IMG/VR virus record: IMGVR_UViG_3300036399_001571
Location: 62,001 to 126,000 of that record
Reading direction: 5' to 3' (one strand)
DNA: 64,000 nt
Origin: a virus
Shown here one piece after another: positions 18,801 through 26,479 of the stretch. Within the stretch, counting starts at the first letter, position 1, and every line of letters starts with the position of its first letter. Position numbers and translations under genes: made by a program. The notes beneath the pieces are model-generated. The model searched no databases. It saw only the letters and a list, made by a program, of their open reading frames with translations, and was not told the DNA's origin.

Positions 18801-19814
18801 ATGACCGTACTTGGAGACTTGCTTGAAACAAACCTAAGCGCGTCAGAAACAGAAGCAATCTTTGACAGCGTGTTTGACAGTGACCTTTCCGACGCAGAAA
18901 CCATTGACCTCATCGTTGATGTGTTGGAGGACGAACTCACCTCAGAGTTGTTGAACACTGTTCTTGGTGCGGTCTTTGACGAAGAAGTAAGCAACGAGGT
19001 TTTGATTGAAACCTTCACCGCTGTCTTGGGTAATGAACTAGACGCTGAATCGGTCGGAGTAATCGTGGATGTGTTGGAATCCGACACAATTACGAGCGAG
19101 CAGGTTGGACAAGTCGTTACGTTGGTAATTGAGCAAGAGGGTGGCATCGAGTCTGGACAAGCAACCGAACTTGCAACAAGCTCCAAGGTTCTTGAAAGCA
19201 TTGACGGCGAACAAGCATCCGCAGTGTTTAACGCAATCGTTGTTGCTGAGGTTTCAGAAGAGGCTGGTGCTGCAATTTCAGAAGCACTCACCGAGGCACC
19301 AACCGATGTTAAGGAATCATTTGAAGAAGAAATCAACGTATTCGCCGGCGTGTTCGATACGTATACCGCATTAGGTTCTTCTATAGATGTTGGTACAAGA
19401 AGAAGCGTAATTGCGGTAAACTTGGTGACCAGTACTGTGGCTCTAGCCGCTGCTGCTGGTGGAATACCAACCCCAGGCTCTAGCCCATCTAACCCATCTG
19501 GCCCAAGACAAGACGTTGCGGTTCGCAGGGAAGATGAGGAAGCCGAGGAAGGTGGAGCCATTGAGGGCGAAGGTCCTGAATGGATTAAGCGGATATCTAT
19601 TTACAAATATGAAGATGGAGTGAGAGTTATGGACTGGAAGAACTTTACAAGAAAATTTGTTTACGGAGTTATGGCATCTGGTTTCACGCTTGCTGGAGCC
19701 ACGGTTATGTACTTCACTCTTTCTGGATTCACACAAAAGATTGCCCTCTGGGGAACGGTCTTGGCATTCACTGCATCGATGTATCTCCACATGAAGGAAC
19801 CAGACGGAGAGTAA
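15807..19814 (+). CDS. Giant secreted surface protein (1335 aa), beta-helix plus acidic repeats
   Basis: A strong AAAGGAGG precedes the ATG. Signal peptide: basic RRRRVNK, hydrophobic ALIMAVPSVFLLLVSIFGF, cleavage near VQA-DS. Next come a lectin-like domain (to about residue 300), a first TTT/STT linker, and a right-handed beta-helix with many NNSxFTGN-like coils (about 355-660). An FN3-like domain and a second TTT linker follow, then 8-9 acidic repeats of about 37 residues with the core LDTLLGAELTNTQFDNVLEA. The end has two hydrophobic segments (FVYGVMASGFTLAGATVMYF and IALWGTVLAFTASMYLHM). It may be displayed on the host envelope. Such large Thr-linker proteins are typical of Acidimicrobiia-like hosts. 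Confidence 0.8.
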   Translation: MFVRRRRVNKPALIMAVPSVFLLLVSIFGFSAPVQADSFPDAGFEDGTFTGWEKGSQSGSLGSTITGNGTGVTIFTGSRTFTHSQHGAMGSPTKQDGSANPYYAPAVSAGSWTFGPNNAAKAVALQPMGQITFSDAMTALGLSGSPQTAIQAQLTADRNASGFGSPTPTNAAWITREVQLTAGTTYTMSWNYLGTDYVPYNDGSVTGLVPVTVTGTPVIRVNNYVQSYALLGFTNPGTGDYSTNSYGATGWQTSTYKVDITGTYKLGFAVFNLGDTSLSPVLMIDSEAGSTERCVSGTCTTFGGVASNSETAPTVPPTTTTTTTVAQTTTTSSTTTTSTTTTTIPAATSLEVTSLLDDGSSGTLRWAINQANANAGGIYDAIDITTEGTITLTSDLPNITAGVTITGTGMATTIIDGNNLWRAIYNNGSRTIVIEDITFKQGKNVSWNGGLIYNASGTMTFNRIKISNHSSWAFYQGGGGVTTFNDSQFTNNGYAITSDHGGTPTALSLTDTDYSNRIYVNDSTFTSNTYGIRTERFVKINNSQFTGNTQVGAYLGGLNRQQVLNSTFTSNGVGVYFSSWIPTSWAVGAGNQTVSGNTFNGNTTAIQFANNWNNGSSVYNGVSANSFSTASENTFGITAQNTNNFSGSGYVESNNTITAAYLNPVTNLTAVANADGSVDLDWDASAASNCVIYGYSVSFYDLTVIGGATSGGWGVWTNQGTSYSLSTEMFSGSNPVTTGYGPVRFGIKAMTAGCAGVGTGSCTYGPEVTVDATVLDPTTTSSTTTTTTSTTVAPVVVTPPYGTTVPLPQYPEPETESTTVPLPVETGIGIELPTETIPEYSEPIGIDPTETETVVVIIPPDDYTVTDIEDNEPITTVILDNILENTFTTDIEADEVGAVLDTLLGAELTNTQFDNVLEAVFTEDVSADVFTEALTTMLDADITSAQLTAVLDSAFSEDTSAENMVSALVSIFDGPLSSGDLDTVMAAVFDEDISVADTMTVLGDLLETNLSASETEAIFDSVFDSDLSDAETIDLIVDVLEDELTSELLNTVLGAVFDEEVSNEVLIETFTAVLGNELDAESVGVIVDVLESDTITSEQVGQVVTLVIEQEGGIESGQATELATSSKVLESIDGEQASAVFNAIVVAEVSEEAGAAISEALTEAPTDVKESFEEEINVFAGVFDTYTALGSSIDVGTRRSVIAVNLVTSTVALAAAAGGIPTPGSSPSNPSGPRQDVAVRREDEEAEEGGAIEGEGPEWIKRISIYKYEDGVRVMDWKNFTRKFVYGVMASGFTLAGATVMYFTLSGFTQKIALWGTVLAFTASMYLHMKEPDGE

Positions 19815-19834
19815 TCCTGATATAGACTCTTTTC

Positions 19835-20704
19835 ATGTCTGGAAAAATTGATAAAAATCAGCTTTTATCCGACATATATGAAAAGAACTTTAGTCCTGGA
19901 GTATTAAAATTTTCTGCGCAAGCAGAGTTCCCTCCCAAAAGATACCCCTATGAGGAATCTGGTTATTCAGGTCCGGATATCCTTGCAAACTTATATCACC
20001 CAGATGTTCTTTACAGGCTAAATACCGATGGGTTCTTTGGTGATGACTTTATTAAAAACTCGGACATCATTGCGCTTGGGTGCTCTATAACAGCAGGCGT
20101 TGGAGTGCAAACGAAATACTCGTGGCCGCAGATAGTAAAAGAACGAACGGGGATGAGCGTAAATCACATAGGGTTGCTTGGTGGCTCAATACAACAACTG
20201 GTGACACTTGTTGTTGATTTTATGGCTATATATGGAAAACCCAAACATCTTCTATTCCTTGCACCAGATATGACTAGGCAGTGGGTTTTTGATTCTGTCT
20301 ATCCATTTAGACATAGATACGAATTCGACGAATCAATAGATGACTTTTTTTGCTTTGACAAAAAACCAACGATAAAAAAGAGTCTAAACGGATTGAATAT
20401 TGATATGAAATTGGTTGCCCAAAATTCATTTAACTCACTATCAATCCTGTCCAACCTGTGCCAACTGCTTGATATTAATTATGGGTTTTGCACATGGAGT
20501 CATAGCGACTCAAAGATATATGAGAATTTTAATGTGAAAAACTATATTCCAAATATCCCACAAGATGTTTTGAATAAGAAATTAAGCTCATACAAACCCA
20601 ACGATGAAAATTCCGCCTATTGGGATATTGGTACAGACAAAATGCACCAAGGAGTTCGTGGACATCTCTTTCATGCTGAAAGATTTATGACAATACTGGA
20701 CTAA
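19835..20704 (+). CDS. SGNH/GDSL-family hydrolase
   Basis: 289 residues. Block I is IIALGCSITAGVGV with the nucleophile Ser in G-C-S-x-T. The catalytic Asp-His pair is probably D-K-M-H in GTDKMHQGVRGHLFHAE near the C-terminus. SGNH enzymes remove acyl or acetyl groups from glycans or lipids. Its place between the surface protein and the endolysin fits a role in altering envelope polysaccharide. No signal peptide is seen. Confidence 0.75.
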   Translation: MSGKIDKNQLLSDIYEKNFSPGVLKFSAQAEFPPKRYPYEESGYSGPDILANLYHPDVLYRLNTDGFFGDDFIKNSDIIALGCSITAGVGVQTKYSWPQIVKERTGMSVNHIGLLGGSIQQLVTLVVDFMAIYGKPKHLLFLAPDMTRQWVFDSVYPFRHRYEFDESIDDFFCFDKKPTIKKSLNGLNIDMKLVAQNSFNSLSILSNLCQLLDINYGFCTWSHSDSKIYENFNVKNYIPNIPQDVLNKKLSSYKPNDENSAYWDIGTDKMHQGVRGHLFHAERFMTILD

Positions 20705-20805
20705 AAAACCATTTGATAATTAGTACATAATAATTGACCAACTATTGTTGTAAAATTGCAGCACGCCAACTTGGCGAATTGACACTTTTTACGAAATGAG
20801 TTGAC
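20705..20805. other. Intergenic region before the endolysin
   Basis: 101 bp between the SGNH hydrolase and the endolysin. It is AT-rich and contains TTGACC..(17)..TTGTAAAAT near 20735, a possible weak promoter, and a second TTGACA at 20780. No gene is seen. Confidence 0.3.
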
Positions 20806-21576
20806 ATGAGCAAAGTTGCATGGAATTACATCGTCCCTGTAGTGCTTCCAAAAGACCTTAAAGGAATTGAGCCAGGGAAGCTTCCAGCCAACCTTTTGAG
20901 GGCTGTTCCCGGCGGCGGCAAGATGCATTGGATTGCTGCATCGGCATGGACTGCTATGGTCGAAAAGGCAAAGGCTGAAGGCGTTGAGCTAAAACCGACT
21001 TCCAGCGGCGACACATATAGAGATTACGAGACCCAGAAAAAAGGATTTCTCACCCGCTACACACTTGACAAAGTGGACGGAACCAGCACTAAAACCTTTG
21101 AAGGCAAGACTTGGTATCTCAAGAAAGGTATGGCGATGCTTGCCACGCCTGGTAAATCGCAGCATAACCTCGGTTTGGCCTGTGACGTTCATTCCGCGTC
21201 TGAGCCAAAGCGCCTCAACTGGCTTATTGCGAATGTCAAAGAGTTTGGCTTCTCATGGGAAGTAGTTCCATCTGAGCCATGGCATCTTCGCTATGTTTCC
21301 GGAGACAATGTTCCAGCCTCTGTAAAGGCATGGATGGACGCCAACGGAGTTACCGCACCAGCAGCAGGCGGAGCGCCAGTCGTAACACCTGCAGCAGGCG
21401 GCAATGACATCAGCAAGCTCCAAGAGGCACTTAAAGCTAAGGGTTTCTATAAAGGCGCTATCAATGGTCAAAAAGATGTCGCAACCGACGCTGCGGTAAA
21501 AGCTTTCAAAGTAGCAAACAAGCTTGCTGCTGACTCTGTAGTTGGTCCAAAAGTAAAAGAACTGCTCGGACTCTAA
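20806..21576 (+). CDS. Endolysin: M15/VanY peptidase with peptidoglycan-binding domain
   Basis: 256 residues. The peptidase part shows TSSGDTYRDYETQKKGF, the zinc triad HNLGLACDVH (His and Asp ligands) and EPWHLRY (third His): the D-Ala-D-Ala carboxypeptidase/L-Ala-D-Glu peptidase family M15. A Pro/Ala/Gly linker (about 180-200) leads to a PG_binding_1 domain (ISKLQEALKAKGFYKGAING, TDAAVKAFKVANKL). It cleaves peptidoglycan stem peptides at lysis. Small membrane genes follow directly. Confidence 0.9.
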   Translation: MSKVAWNYIVPVVLPKDLKGIEPGKLPANLLRAVPGGGKMHWIAASAWTAMVEKAKAEGVELKPTSSGDTYRDYETQKKGFLTRYTLDKVDGTSTKTFEGKTWYLKKGMAMLATPGKSQHNLGLACDVHSASEPKRLNWLIANVKEFGFSWEVVPSEPWHLRYVSGDNVPASVKAWMDANGVTAPAAGGAPVVTPAAGGNDISKLQEALKAKGFYKGAINGQKDVATDAAVKAFKVANKLAADSVVGPKVKELLGL

Positions 21577-21581
21577 TAGTC

Positions 21582-21830
21582 ATGACCGAGATAATCGTCG
21601 CCCTTGTTGGTGTTATTGGACTTATAGCCGTAGCGCTCATTGAAAAAGACCGTCGTTCATCAAAGATTATGTGGGAAGAAAACAAGGCAGACCATAACTA
21701 CGTTGTCGAGAAGATTGAAACTCTTGGCAAAAGTCTTGGACGCTCAATTGATAAAACCAATAAATCACTCGACAGGGTGGAAGACAAACTCGACACACAC
21801 ATTCGCGACCACGCAATAGGAGACCTCTAA
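21582..21830 (+). CDS. Small membrane-anchored coiled-coil protein of the lysis cassette
   Basis: 82 residues: one N-terminal membrane segment (IIVALVGVIGLIAVALI), then an amphipathic charged stretch (KIETLGKSLGRSIDKTNKSL). This N-in single-TM topology is common in actinophage lysis cassettes (holin-like or Rz-like). It starts 5 bp after the endolysin stop and overlaps the next gene by one base. Confidence 0.6.
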   Translation: MTEIIVALVGVIGLIAVALIEKDRRSSKIMWEENKADHNYVVEKIETLGKSLGRSIDKTNKSLDRVEDKLDTHIRDHAIGDL

Positions 21831-22063
21831 TGGCAAGTGGAAAGCCAGCTAAAAGAAACGTATCAAACACTGTCGTTTCAACACCAAAAATTGACGATGG
21901 CCAAAACGTACTTTACGTTGGCGCCGGTAAATCTGTGTTTCATAAATGCCCTGTTTGCAGTAAGTCAACAGGCAAGGGAATGGTGAGAGAATACAAAAGC
22001 GAACTTTTCTGCTCTCGCGGTTGTGTTGTCTCTCATAAATCAAAGACTGAAGTTTCCGTATGA
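21830..22063 (+). CDS. Zinc-finger-like protein
   Basis: 77 residues with FHKCPVCSKS and ELFCSRGCVVSH, giving a Cys2-Cys2 (or Cys2-Cys-Cys-His) zinc knuckle like MYM/TRASH-type fingers. A Lys-rich N-terminus may contact nucleic acid. It overlaps the following holin-like gene by ATGA. Confidence 0.55.
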   Translation: MASGKPAKRNVSNTVVSTPKIDDGQNVLYVGAGKSVFHKCPVCSKSTGKGMVREYKSELFCSRGCVVSHKSKTEVSV

Positions 22064-22332
22064 AAAAGGACTTACTCGTAAATGTCTTACTTAGAATTCT
22101 TGCTACTTTCGCCGCATCTGGTCTTGGCGTTATCGGCGCAGGAACTATCGCTGGTGTTCCAGTACTCAAAGCTGTCTTCATGGCTGGAATTGCAGGGGTT
22201 GCAGTCGTAGTTGAAGGACTCTCACGCGCATTCCTCGAAGATGGAAAACTTTCAAGTTCTGAAATCAATGATGTGTTCAACAAGGTTGACAAAAAAGCAC
22301 CAGCGAAAGCAAAGGAAAATAATGCCCGGTAG
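22060..22332 (+). CDS. Holin-like small membrane protein
   Basis: 90 residues with two hydrophobic stretches (LLRILATFAASGLGVIGAG and VLKAVFMAGIAGVAVVVEG) separated by a short turn, and a charged Lys-rich tail. The pattern resembles small actinophage holins. Together with the r1t-type gene at 9.4 kb it would give the phage two candidate holins. Overlaps the next small gene. Confidence 0.6.
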   Translation: MKKDLLVNVLLRILATFAASGLGVIGAGTIAGVPVLKAVFMAGIAGVAVVVEGLSRAFLEDGKLSSSEINDVFNKVDKKAPAKAKENNAR

Positions 22333-22447
22333 CCACGAAAAGTCTGAGTGCCAATGTGCACATTGCGGTTGTGAAACTTGGTGCATGAACGATTGTCCTT
22401 GCACCGAATTAATGGGTGCCAGTGCATGCACAAGTCAACACGATTAA
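22322..22447 (+). CDS. Cys-rich mini-protein (41 aa)
   Basis: 41 residues with nine Cys, mainly in C-Q-C-x-H-C-G-C, C-M-N-D-C-P-C and a last Cys near the end, which is enough for a metal cluster or disulfides. It starts inside the stop of the holin-like gene (overlap 11 bp) and overlaps the lipoprotein start downstream. Confidence 0.5.
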   Translation: MPGSHEKSECQCAHCGCETWCMNDCPCTELMGASACTSQHD

Positions 22448-22659
22448 TTAAACTGCTTCCAATCATGCTGATTGCAGTTTCAGCCTGCGGCTATGATGGA
22501 AAGTATCGTTATCCATGCCAAGACCCAGAAAATTGGGGCAAAAGTGAATGTGAGCCACCAGAATGCAAGGTAGATGGAGCGTGCACAGAGACGCTGCTTG
22601 GATGGGACCCAAGCGCAGAGGTAACAGAAACTACAACAGGAGAGGTAGTCGCCCCATGA
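22426..22659 (+). CDS. Small lipoprotein
   Basis: 77 residues from the ATG at 22426. The MHKSTRLIKLLPIMLIAVSAC lipobox-type leader ends in VSAC (lipidation Cys); the mature part is Cys-rich (six more Cys) and acidic and ends in a Thr-rich stretch. It may be a superinfection-exclusion or spanin-like envelope protein. Overlaps the next gene by ATGA. Confidence 0.6.
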   Translation: MHKSTRLIKLLPIMLIAVSACGYDGKYRYPCQDPENWGKSECEPPECKVDGACTETLLGWDPSAEVTETTTGEVVAP

Positions 22660-22937
22660 GACCACGCCTAACACCAGCCGAACTAGATGCTCGCCTTAAG
22701 TTTGTTATTGGCTGCATGCTTGGATTTGTTCTCCTCATAACAACCGTTGGAGTCCTCTGGGCACTTGTATTCGTGACACAGCCAATTGGTGCTCAAGCCG
22801 AAAACGACAAGATGTTCTTTGGGGTCCTGTCCTCGGTTGCAACATTTATCACCGGAACTTTGGCTGGATTGATGATTTCAACAGGTCGTAATGCAGAAGA
22901 CAAAAACGGTAACGGGATTCCAGACAGCGAAGAGTAA
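22656..22937 (+). CDS. Two-TM membrane protein with Ca-binding-like tail
   Basis: 93 residues from the ATGA overlap. Two hydrophobic helices (FVIGCMLGFVLLITTVGVLW and FFGVLSSVATFITGTLAGLM) are followed by DKNGNGIPDSEE, a dockerin or EF-hand-like Asp-rich loop. The topology is holin-like, but actinophages also carry similar proteins of unknown role. Confidence 0.55.
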   Translation: MRPRLTPAELDARLKFVIGCMLGFVLLITTVGVLWALVFVTQPIGAQAENDKMFFGVLSSVATFITGTLAGLMISTGRNAEDKNGNGIPDSEE

Positions 22938-22940
22938 ATA

Positions 22941-23543
22941 GTGTCTTTACACGAATTGGGTCTGAAACATGGAACCGATAAATCGACGTTCCATAAGTAC
23001 ATGGAGTTCTACGAAAAGCACATTCCAAAGAATGAGATAAAAACATTCCTTGAGATAGGCGTCCAAGGTGGATTCTCGCTCCGCACATGGAGAGAGTGGT
23101 TTAATGATGATTGTGAAATTGAGGGTTGGGACATAAACCCTCTTATACACATACCTGGATGTACCGTAAAGATAGTCGACCAGGCTGAAAGAAAACAAAT
23201 AAAATCAAGTTCTAGAGATTTCTATGACCTCATTATTGATGATGGAGGTCATACCCCAGAACAGATGCAGACGTCATTTTCTGTCCTCTTCCCTAAATGT
23301 AAGTACTTCATAATTGAGGACCTCCACGCGCCTTGGTGTGGAAGCGAGTTCATGCCAGAAGGCGAAGAGAACACCGTCGACCTGATAGAACGGATACCAA
23401 TGTGGAGCTCCAAGCACTCAACCAAAGAAGAATCTGATTACATAAATCAGAATGCTGAAGTTGTTGAGCTGTATATCCAAGGGGAAAGACACCACCCACA
23501 ATCAATGACGGTATTCATAAAAAATAGACAAAACCTCGAATAG
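22941..23543 (+). CDS. Class I methyltransferase, MycE-like
   Basis: 200 residues from a GTG start. LGLKHGTDKSTFHKYMEFYE, then FLEIGVQGGFSLRTWREWF (motif I) and EGWDINPLI (motif II), then DLIIDDGGHTPEQMQ with metal-ligand-like Asp/His. This layout is that of cephalosporin-hydroxylase/MycE-type O-methyltransferases that act on sugars. It could modify surface glycans with the 9.7-14.8 kb cluster, but it lies in the lysis region. Confidence 0.65.
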   Translation: MSLHELGLKHGTDKSTFHKYMEFYEKHIPKNEIKTFLEIGVQGGFSLRTWREWFNDDCEIEGWDINPLIHIPGCTVKIVDQAERKQIKSSSRDFYDLIIDDGGHTPEQMQTSFSVLFPKCKYFIIEDLHAPWCGSEFMPEGEENTVDLIERIPMWSSKHSTKEESDYINQNAEVVELYIQGERHHPQSMTVFIKNRQNLE

Positions 23544-23581
23544 GGGCTAGGATAGACTTAGTCTTTAATAAAAGGGGGATA

Positions 23582-23758
23582 ATGCCAGTAAAAGGTGGAT
23601 ATCAGGCTCGCAAGGACTATGAGCGAGAAAGAAAGAATCGTAAGCGCATAGAGGCCTACATGCTGCTCCCCGAGCCAGAGCGCTCCAAAAAGCTGGAGGC
23701 AAACGCCAGACGCAGAGCATACCAGATGAGATGGACTCAGGAAAAAACCTACTTTTAA
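23582..23758 (+). CDS. Small basic protein (58 aa)
   Basis: A 58-residue, highly charged helical protein (KDYERERKNRKRIEAYML, RRRAYQMRWTQ). It is preceded by AAAGGGGG seven bases before the ATG. The basic composition suggests nucleic-acid or virion binding, but the family is not recognised. Confidence 0.55.
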   Translation: MPVKGGYQARKDYERERKNRKRIEAYMLLPEPERSKKLEANARRRAYQMRWTQEKTYF

Positions 23759-23846
23759 GCCATACCCTACTCACCTGAAAATGGTGGTAATTTCTTTGTG
23801 TACACCACCTGCTTTGGGATGGGCGAGTTTTTTCAGATTTATCCAA

Positions 23847-24182
23847 ATGGCTTCAAACAATAACGCTGACATGCTCTGGCATGATGATGGGCACTCTATA
23901 GAGCTGCGCATAAACAGGTCAGAATTAGAAGTTCTTTCCATAAAGTGTCCAAAGACCGATGACCGCAAATGCGCATCAGAAGACCACGACTGCGTTGTTG
24001 AGTATTACATACAGCGATTTGGCATGGAATGCAATGCTGGGGTGTGTCCTGCTTCAGAGAACATCCCAATCTGCTGGACGCTTCTCGGAGACCAAAGAAA
24101 CCTTGACCTAGCTCAAGTCTGGTTCATGCCGAAAACTGACGAACTATTTTCCGCCTGGCTCATTGCCACAAAAAACCCTTAA
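23847..24182 (+). CDS. Cys-rich actinophage conserved protein
   Basis: 111 residues from the ATG at 23847. Six Cys in a loose zinc-finger layout (LSIKCPKTDDRKCAS, DHDCVVEYY) precede a distinctive RFGMECNAGVCPASENIPICW, which I associate with a family of actinophage proteins of unknown function. Convergent with the winged-helix gene, overlapping by 4 bp. Confidence 0.55.
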   Translation: MASNNNADMLWHDDGHSIELRINRSELEVLSIKCPKTDDRKCASEDHDCVVEYYIQRFGMECNAGVCPASENIPICWTLLGDQRNLDLAQVWFMPKTDELFSAWLIATKNP

Positions 24183-24637
24183 AAAGGTTCGTCCTCTTTT
24201 TGCTCCGGAGCTGAGGCTTCCTTCTTTTTCGGCTTTCGAAGGGCCGATATTGCATCAAAAAACTTGCGTATATCAGGGTGTTTTAAGACCTCTTCTTCAT
24301 TGACTTTGTAAATATTTTGTCGGTTGACTTTTGTCTTTGTAATTAACCCTGATGCAATAAGGGATTTAACCGTTTTGTCAATCATTGTCTCACTCAGGTC
24401 AAGGTAAACGGAAATTGCTCGCTGAGTTAATTTTGGGTCTTCGCTTAATACAACGAGAACACGACCAGCCGTTGACAAGAGACTAATCACGTCGTCGTTG
24501 TGGTATCTGAACACTTTCTGTTTATCAAGGGCACGCATGACCGCTTCCACGGCATCTTCATCTGAATCAGATTGGTTCACGCCAAGGGCAGCTTGAATGG
24601 CCTTTTTGACCTCATCTGCCCGGTTGTCGTTTTTCAT
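24179..24637 (-). CDS. Winged-helix transcription regulator
   Basis: 152 residues. About residues 60-115 form a MarR/ArsR-like winged helix: LLSTAGRVLVVLSEDPKLTQ, AISVYLDLSETMIDKTVKSL (recognition helix) and ASGLITKTKVNRQNIYKV (wing). The C-terminus is acidic and Lys-rich. Divergent from the small HTH gene at 24770, so it may regulate that shared upstream region. Confidence 0.7.
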   Translation of the reverse strand: MKNDNRADEVKKAIQAALGVNQSDSDEDAVEAVMRALDKQKVFRYHNDDVISLLSTAGRVLVVLSEDPKLTQRAISVYLDLSETMIDKTVKSLIASGLITKTKVNRQNIYKVNEEEVLKHPDIRKFFDAISALRKPKKKEASAPEQKEDEPF

Positions 24638-24714
24638 AAAATCTGCCTAGGTGTACCTGTTATTTAAATCACAATGGTGTAGTATCTCTGATGGGTCACT
24701 GATACCGCACTTGC

Positions 24715-24742
24715 GGTCTTGGTGAGCGGAACTCACAAGACC
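24715..24742 (+). promoter_or_regulatory. Hairpin in leader of the small HTH gene
   Basis: GGTCTTGGTGAG, loop CGGA, ACTCACAAGACC: an 11-pair stem with one bulge, ending 27 bp before the ATG, in the 132-bp divergent region. There is no T-tract after it, so it is unlikely to be a terminator. It could be an operator or a leader structure. Confidence 0.6.
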
Positions 24743-24769
24743 TACAACTTAGGAGATTAGCAGGTAAAT

Positions 24770-25048
24770 ATGCCACTCAAAGACACACTCAAATTAATCG
24801 CGGATAAATCCGGAATGGGCTCGATGTGCAAGTTTGGGAGGATTTACTCCGACATGGACGCAGAGACTAAAGACGCCCTACGCAGCGCCATGACGAGTAG
24901 CGCGTCGACTATGGATATCTGCAGAGCCCTAAATGATGACGGAATCAAAATCCGTAGAGAATTCTTAGGGGAGAAAAGAAAGTGCTTCTCATCAATTTCA
25001 GCAGCATCAAATTGTTGCCTCAACTCAGAAAGTAACGCACCAAAATGA
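24770..25048 (+). CDS. Small HTH protein, possibly a terminase-small-subunit-like DNA binder
   Basis: 92 residues. LIADKSGMGSMCKFGRIY and the conserved-looking DMDAETKDALRSAMTSSASTM precede a putative helix-turn-helix MDICRALNDDGIKIRREFL. This form is common among small actinophage DNA-binding proteins placed before terminase or metallophosphoesterase genes. Its C-terminus (FSSISAASNCCLNSESNAPK) is atypical and could come from a late frameshift. Overlaps the phosphoesterase by ATGA. Confidence 0.5.
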   Translation: MPLKDTLKLIADKSGMGSMCKFGRIYSDMDAETKDALRSAMTSSASTMDICRALNDDGIKIRREFLGEKRKCFSSISAASNCCLNSESNAPK

Positions 25049-26259
25049 CAACAAAAAAGCCAAAATCGAGCATTGCAAAACTGGCTGAAACACAGCGAAA
25101 AAACGACTCAAATTCAGCCCTTGCTGCACAGTTGGCTGATTTGATAATGAAGAACAATATTGACCTTGATGAAATTGGCAATATTCAGAAAGTATCGATT
25201 AGGCACAATATCGGTCCTGACAAGAATGGCGTTCCACAGGGGAAGACAACTACAAGCATTCAGTTGTCACCAAAGTGGGATACTGGCCCAGAATGGCCTT
25301 TAATTACGCCAGCTCCAAGGCCTGCAAAACAACAACAAAAGTCAAATACAAAATCCAAGTCCATGAAGGGGTGGGAAACAGCTGTAATCGTCCCTGATAT
25401 ACAGTTCGGTTTCTACAAGACTGGAGTGGCTCATGATGCTCCAATTGCTGCAATTCATGATGACGAGGCTATCTCTGTAGCGCTTCAAGTAATCAAGGAT
25501 GTGAACCCTGACCAAGTCGTAATGGTTGGAGACAACCTAGATTTTGCTGAATTTGGCAAATATCTAACCGCACCTACGTTCAAGCAAATGATTCAGCCAG
25601 CAATCGATAGGGCTGCCCAGTTCCTTGAGGACCTGCGCGAAGCGGCACCAAATGCCAAAATCACATGGATTCAAGGCAATCACGAGAAGCGTCTGCCGAT
25701 GTATATACAGAGCAATGCCGAGGCTGCCTTTGGAATCACTAGAGGAAAGACCAAGCAATCTTCGCTCCGAGACAACTGGCCAGTGCTATCTCTCCCAGTT
25801 TTGCTTTGGATGGATGACCTTGACATTCAGTATCTGTCGGGTTATCCAGAAGCCGCCTATTACCTAAACTCAAATCTACGCATTGTCCACGGAGACAAGG
25901 TTGTTTCAAACGGAAGCACAACCAATAAATACCTGAACACAAACTCTGTTTCAGTGATTTACGGTCACATCCATAGAAATGAAATGGCATTTCAAACCAG
26001 AGAAACCGACCAGGGTCCACGAACAATCATGGCGGCAAGCCCTGGATGTTTGTGCCGTATCGATGGCGCCGTACCTTCAGTTAAATCAGGACTAGATGAA
26101 TTCGGTGTTCCTGTACTCCAAGGCGCAGAGAACTGGCAACAAGGCTTGGGTGTTGTCCAATACCAGCCAAGAGGCGTTGGAGGAGAGTACTTCAACTATG
26201 AGCCAATGTGGATTTTCAAGGGCAGAGGGGTATTCAGAGGCCAGGAGTACGTTGCATAA
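25045..26259 (+). CDS. Calcineurin-like metallophosphoesterase
   Basis: 404 residues. Metal motifs in order: PDIQFGF (DxQ variant of DxH), GDNLDFAEF (GDxxD), GNHEKRL (GNHE), RIVHGDKVV (H) and YGHIHRNEM (GHxH). The N-terminal 120 residues are basic and linker-like. Such phosphoesterases are widespread in actinophages and may act on nucleic-acid ends or cyclic nucleotides. The substrate is not known. Overlaps the next gene by TAATG. Confidence 0.85.
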   Translation: MTTKKPKSSIAKLAETQRKNDSNSALAAQLADLIMKNNIDLDEIGNIQKVSIRHNIGPDKNGVPQGKTTTSIQLSPKWDTGPEWPLITPAPRPAKQQQKSNTKSKSMKGWETAVIVPDIQFGFYKTGVAHDAPIAAIHDDEAISVALQVIKDVNPDQVVMVGDNLDFAEFGKYLTAPTFKQMIQPAIDRAAQFLEDLREAAPNAKITWIQGNHEKRLPMYIQSNAEAAFGITRGKTKQSSLRDNWPVLSLPVLLWMDDLDIQYLSGYPEAAYYLNSNLRIVHGDKVVSNGSTTNKYLNTNSVSVIYGHIHRNEMAFQTRETDQGPRTIMAASPGCLCRIDGAVPSVKSGLDEFGVPVLQGAENWQQGLGVVQYQPRGVGGEYFNYEPMWIFKGRGVFRGQEYVA

Positions 26260-26474
26260 TGGACGAAGAGGAACTTCAACGTAAAGTAATTAGCGAAACT
26301 CTTGAAGAGTGCGTGAAGCTTGGGTTGGTTGAAGTCGTCGGAATCAATGAGGCCGGGGAATGGTTGTATGGTGCAACGGAAAAAGGAATCAGGGTTCTAA
26401 ACTCTGCTCAAGGATACAAGGCTGCCTATGAAGCAATTCTTGCCATGAGAGAAGATTACGAAGAAGAGGAATAA
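26259..26474 (+). CDS. Small acidic protein, winged-helix-like
   Basis: 71 residues from the ATG in the TAATG overlap. The pattern EELQRKVISETLEECVKLGL then VEVVGINEAGEWLYGATEKG resembles a small winged-helix domain (GxxxYxxTEKG wing). The C-terminus is acidic. Probably co-expressed with the phosphoesterase. Confidence 0.5.
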   Translation: MDEEELQRKVISETLEECVKLGLVEVVGINEAGEWLYGATEKGIRVLNSAQGYKAAYEAILAMREDYEEEE

Positions 26475-26479
26475 ACCCC

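Noticed and set aside
18392-19561. 389-residue Ser/Thr-rich open frame on the minus strand
   Set aside because: Antisense shadow of the acidic repeats in the giant surface protein.
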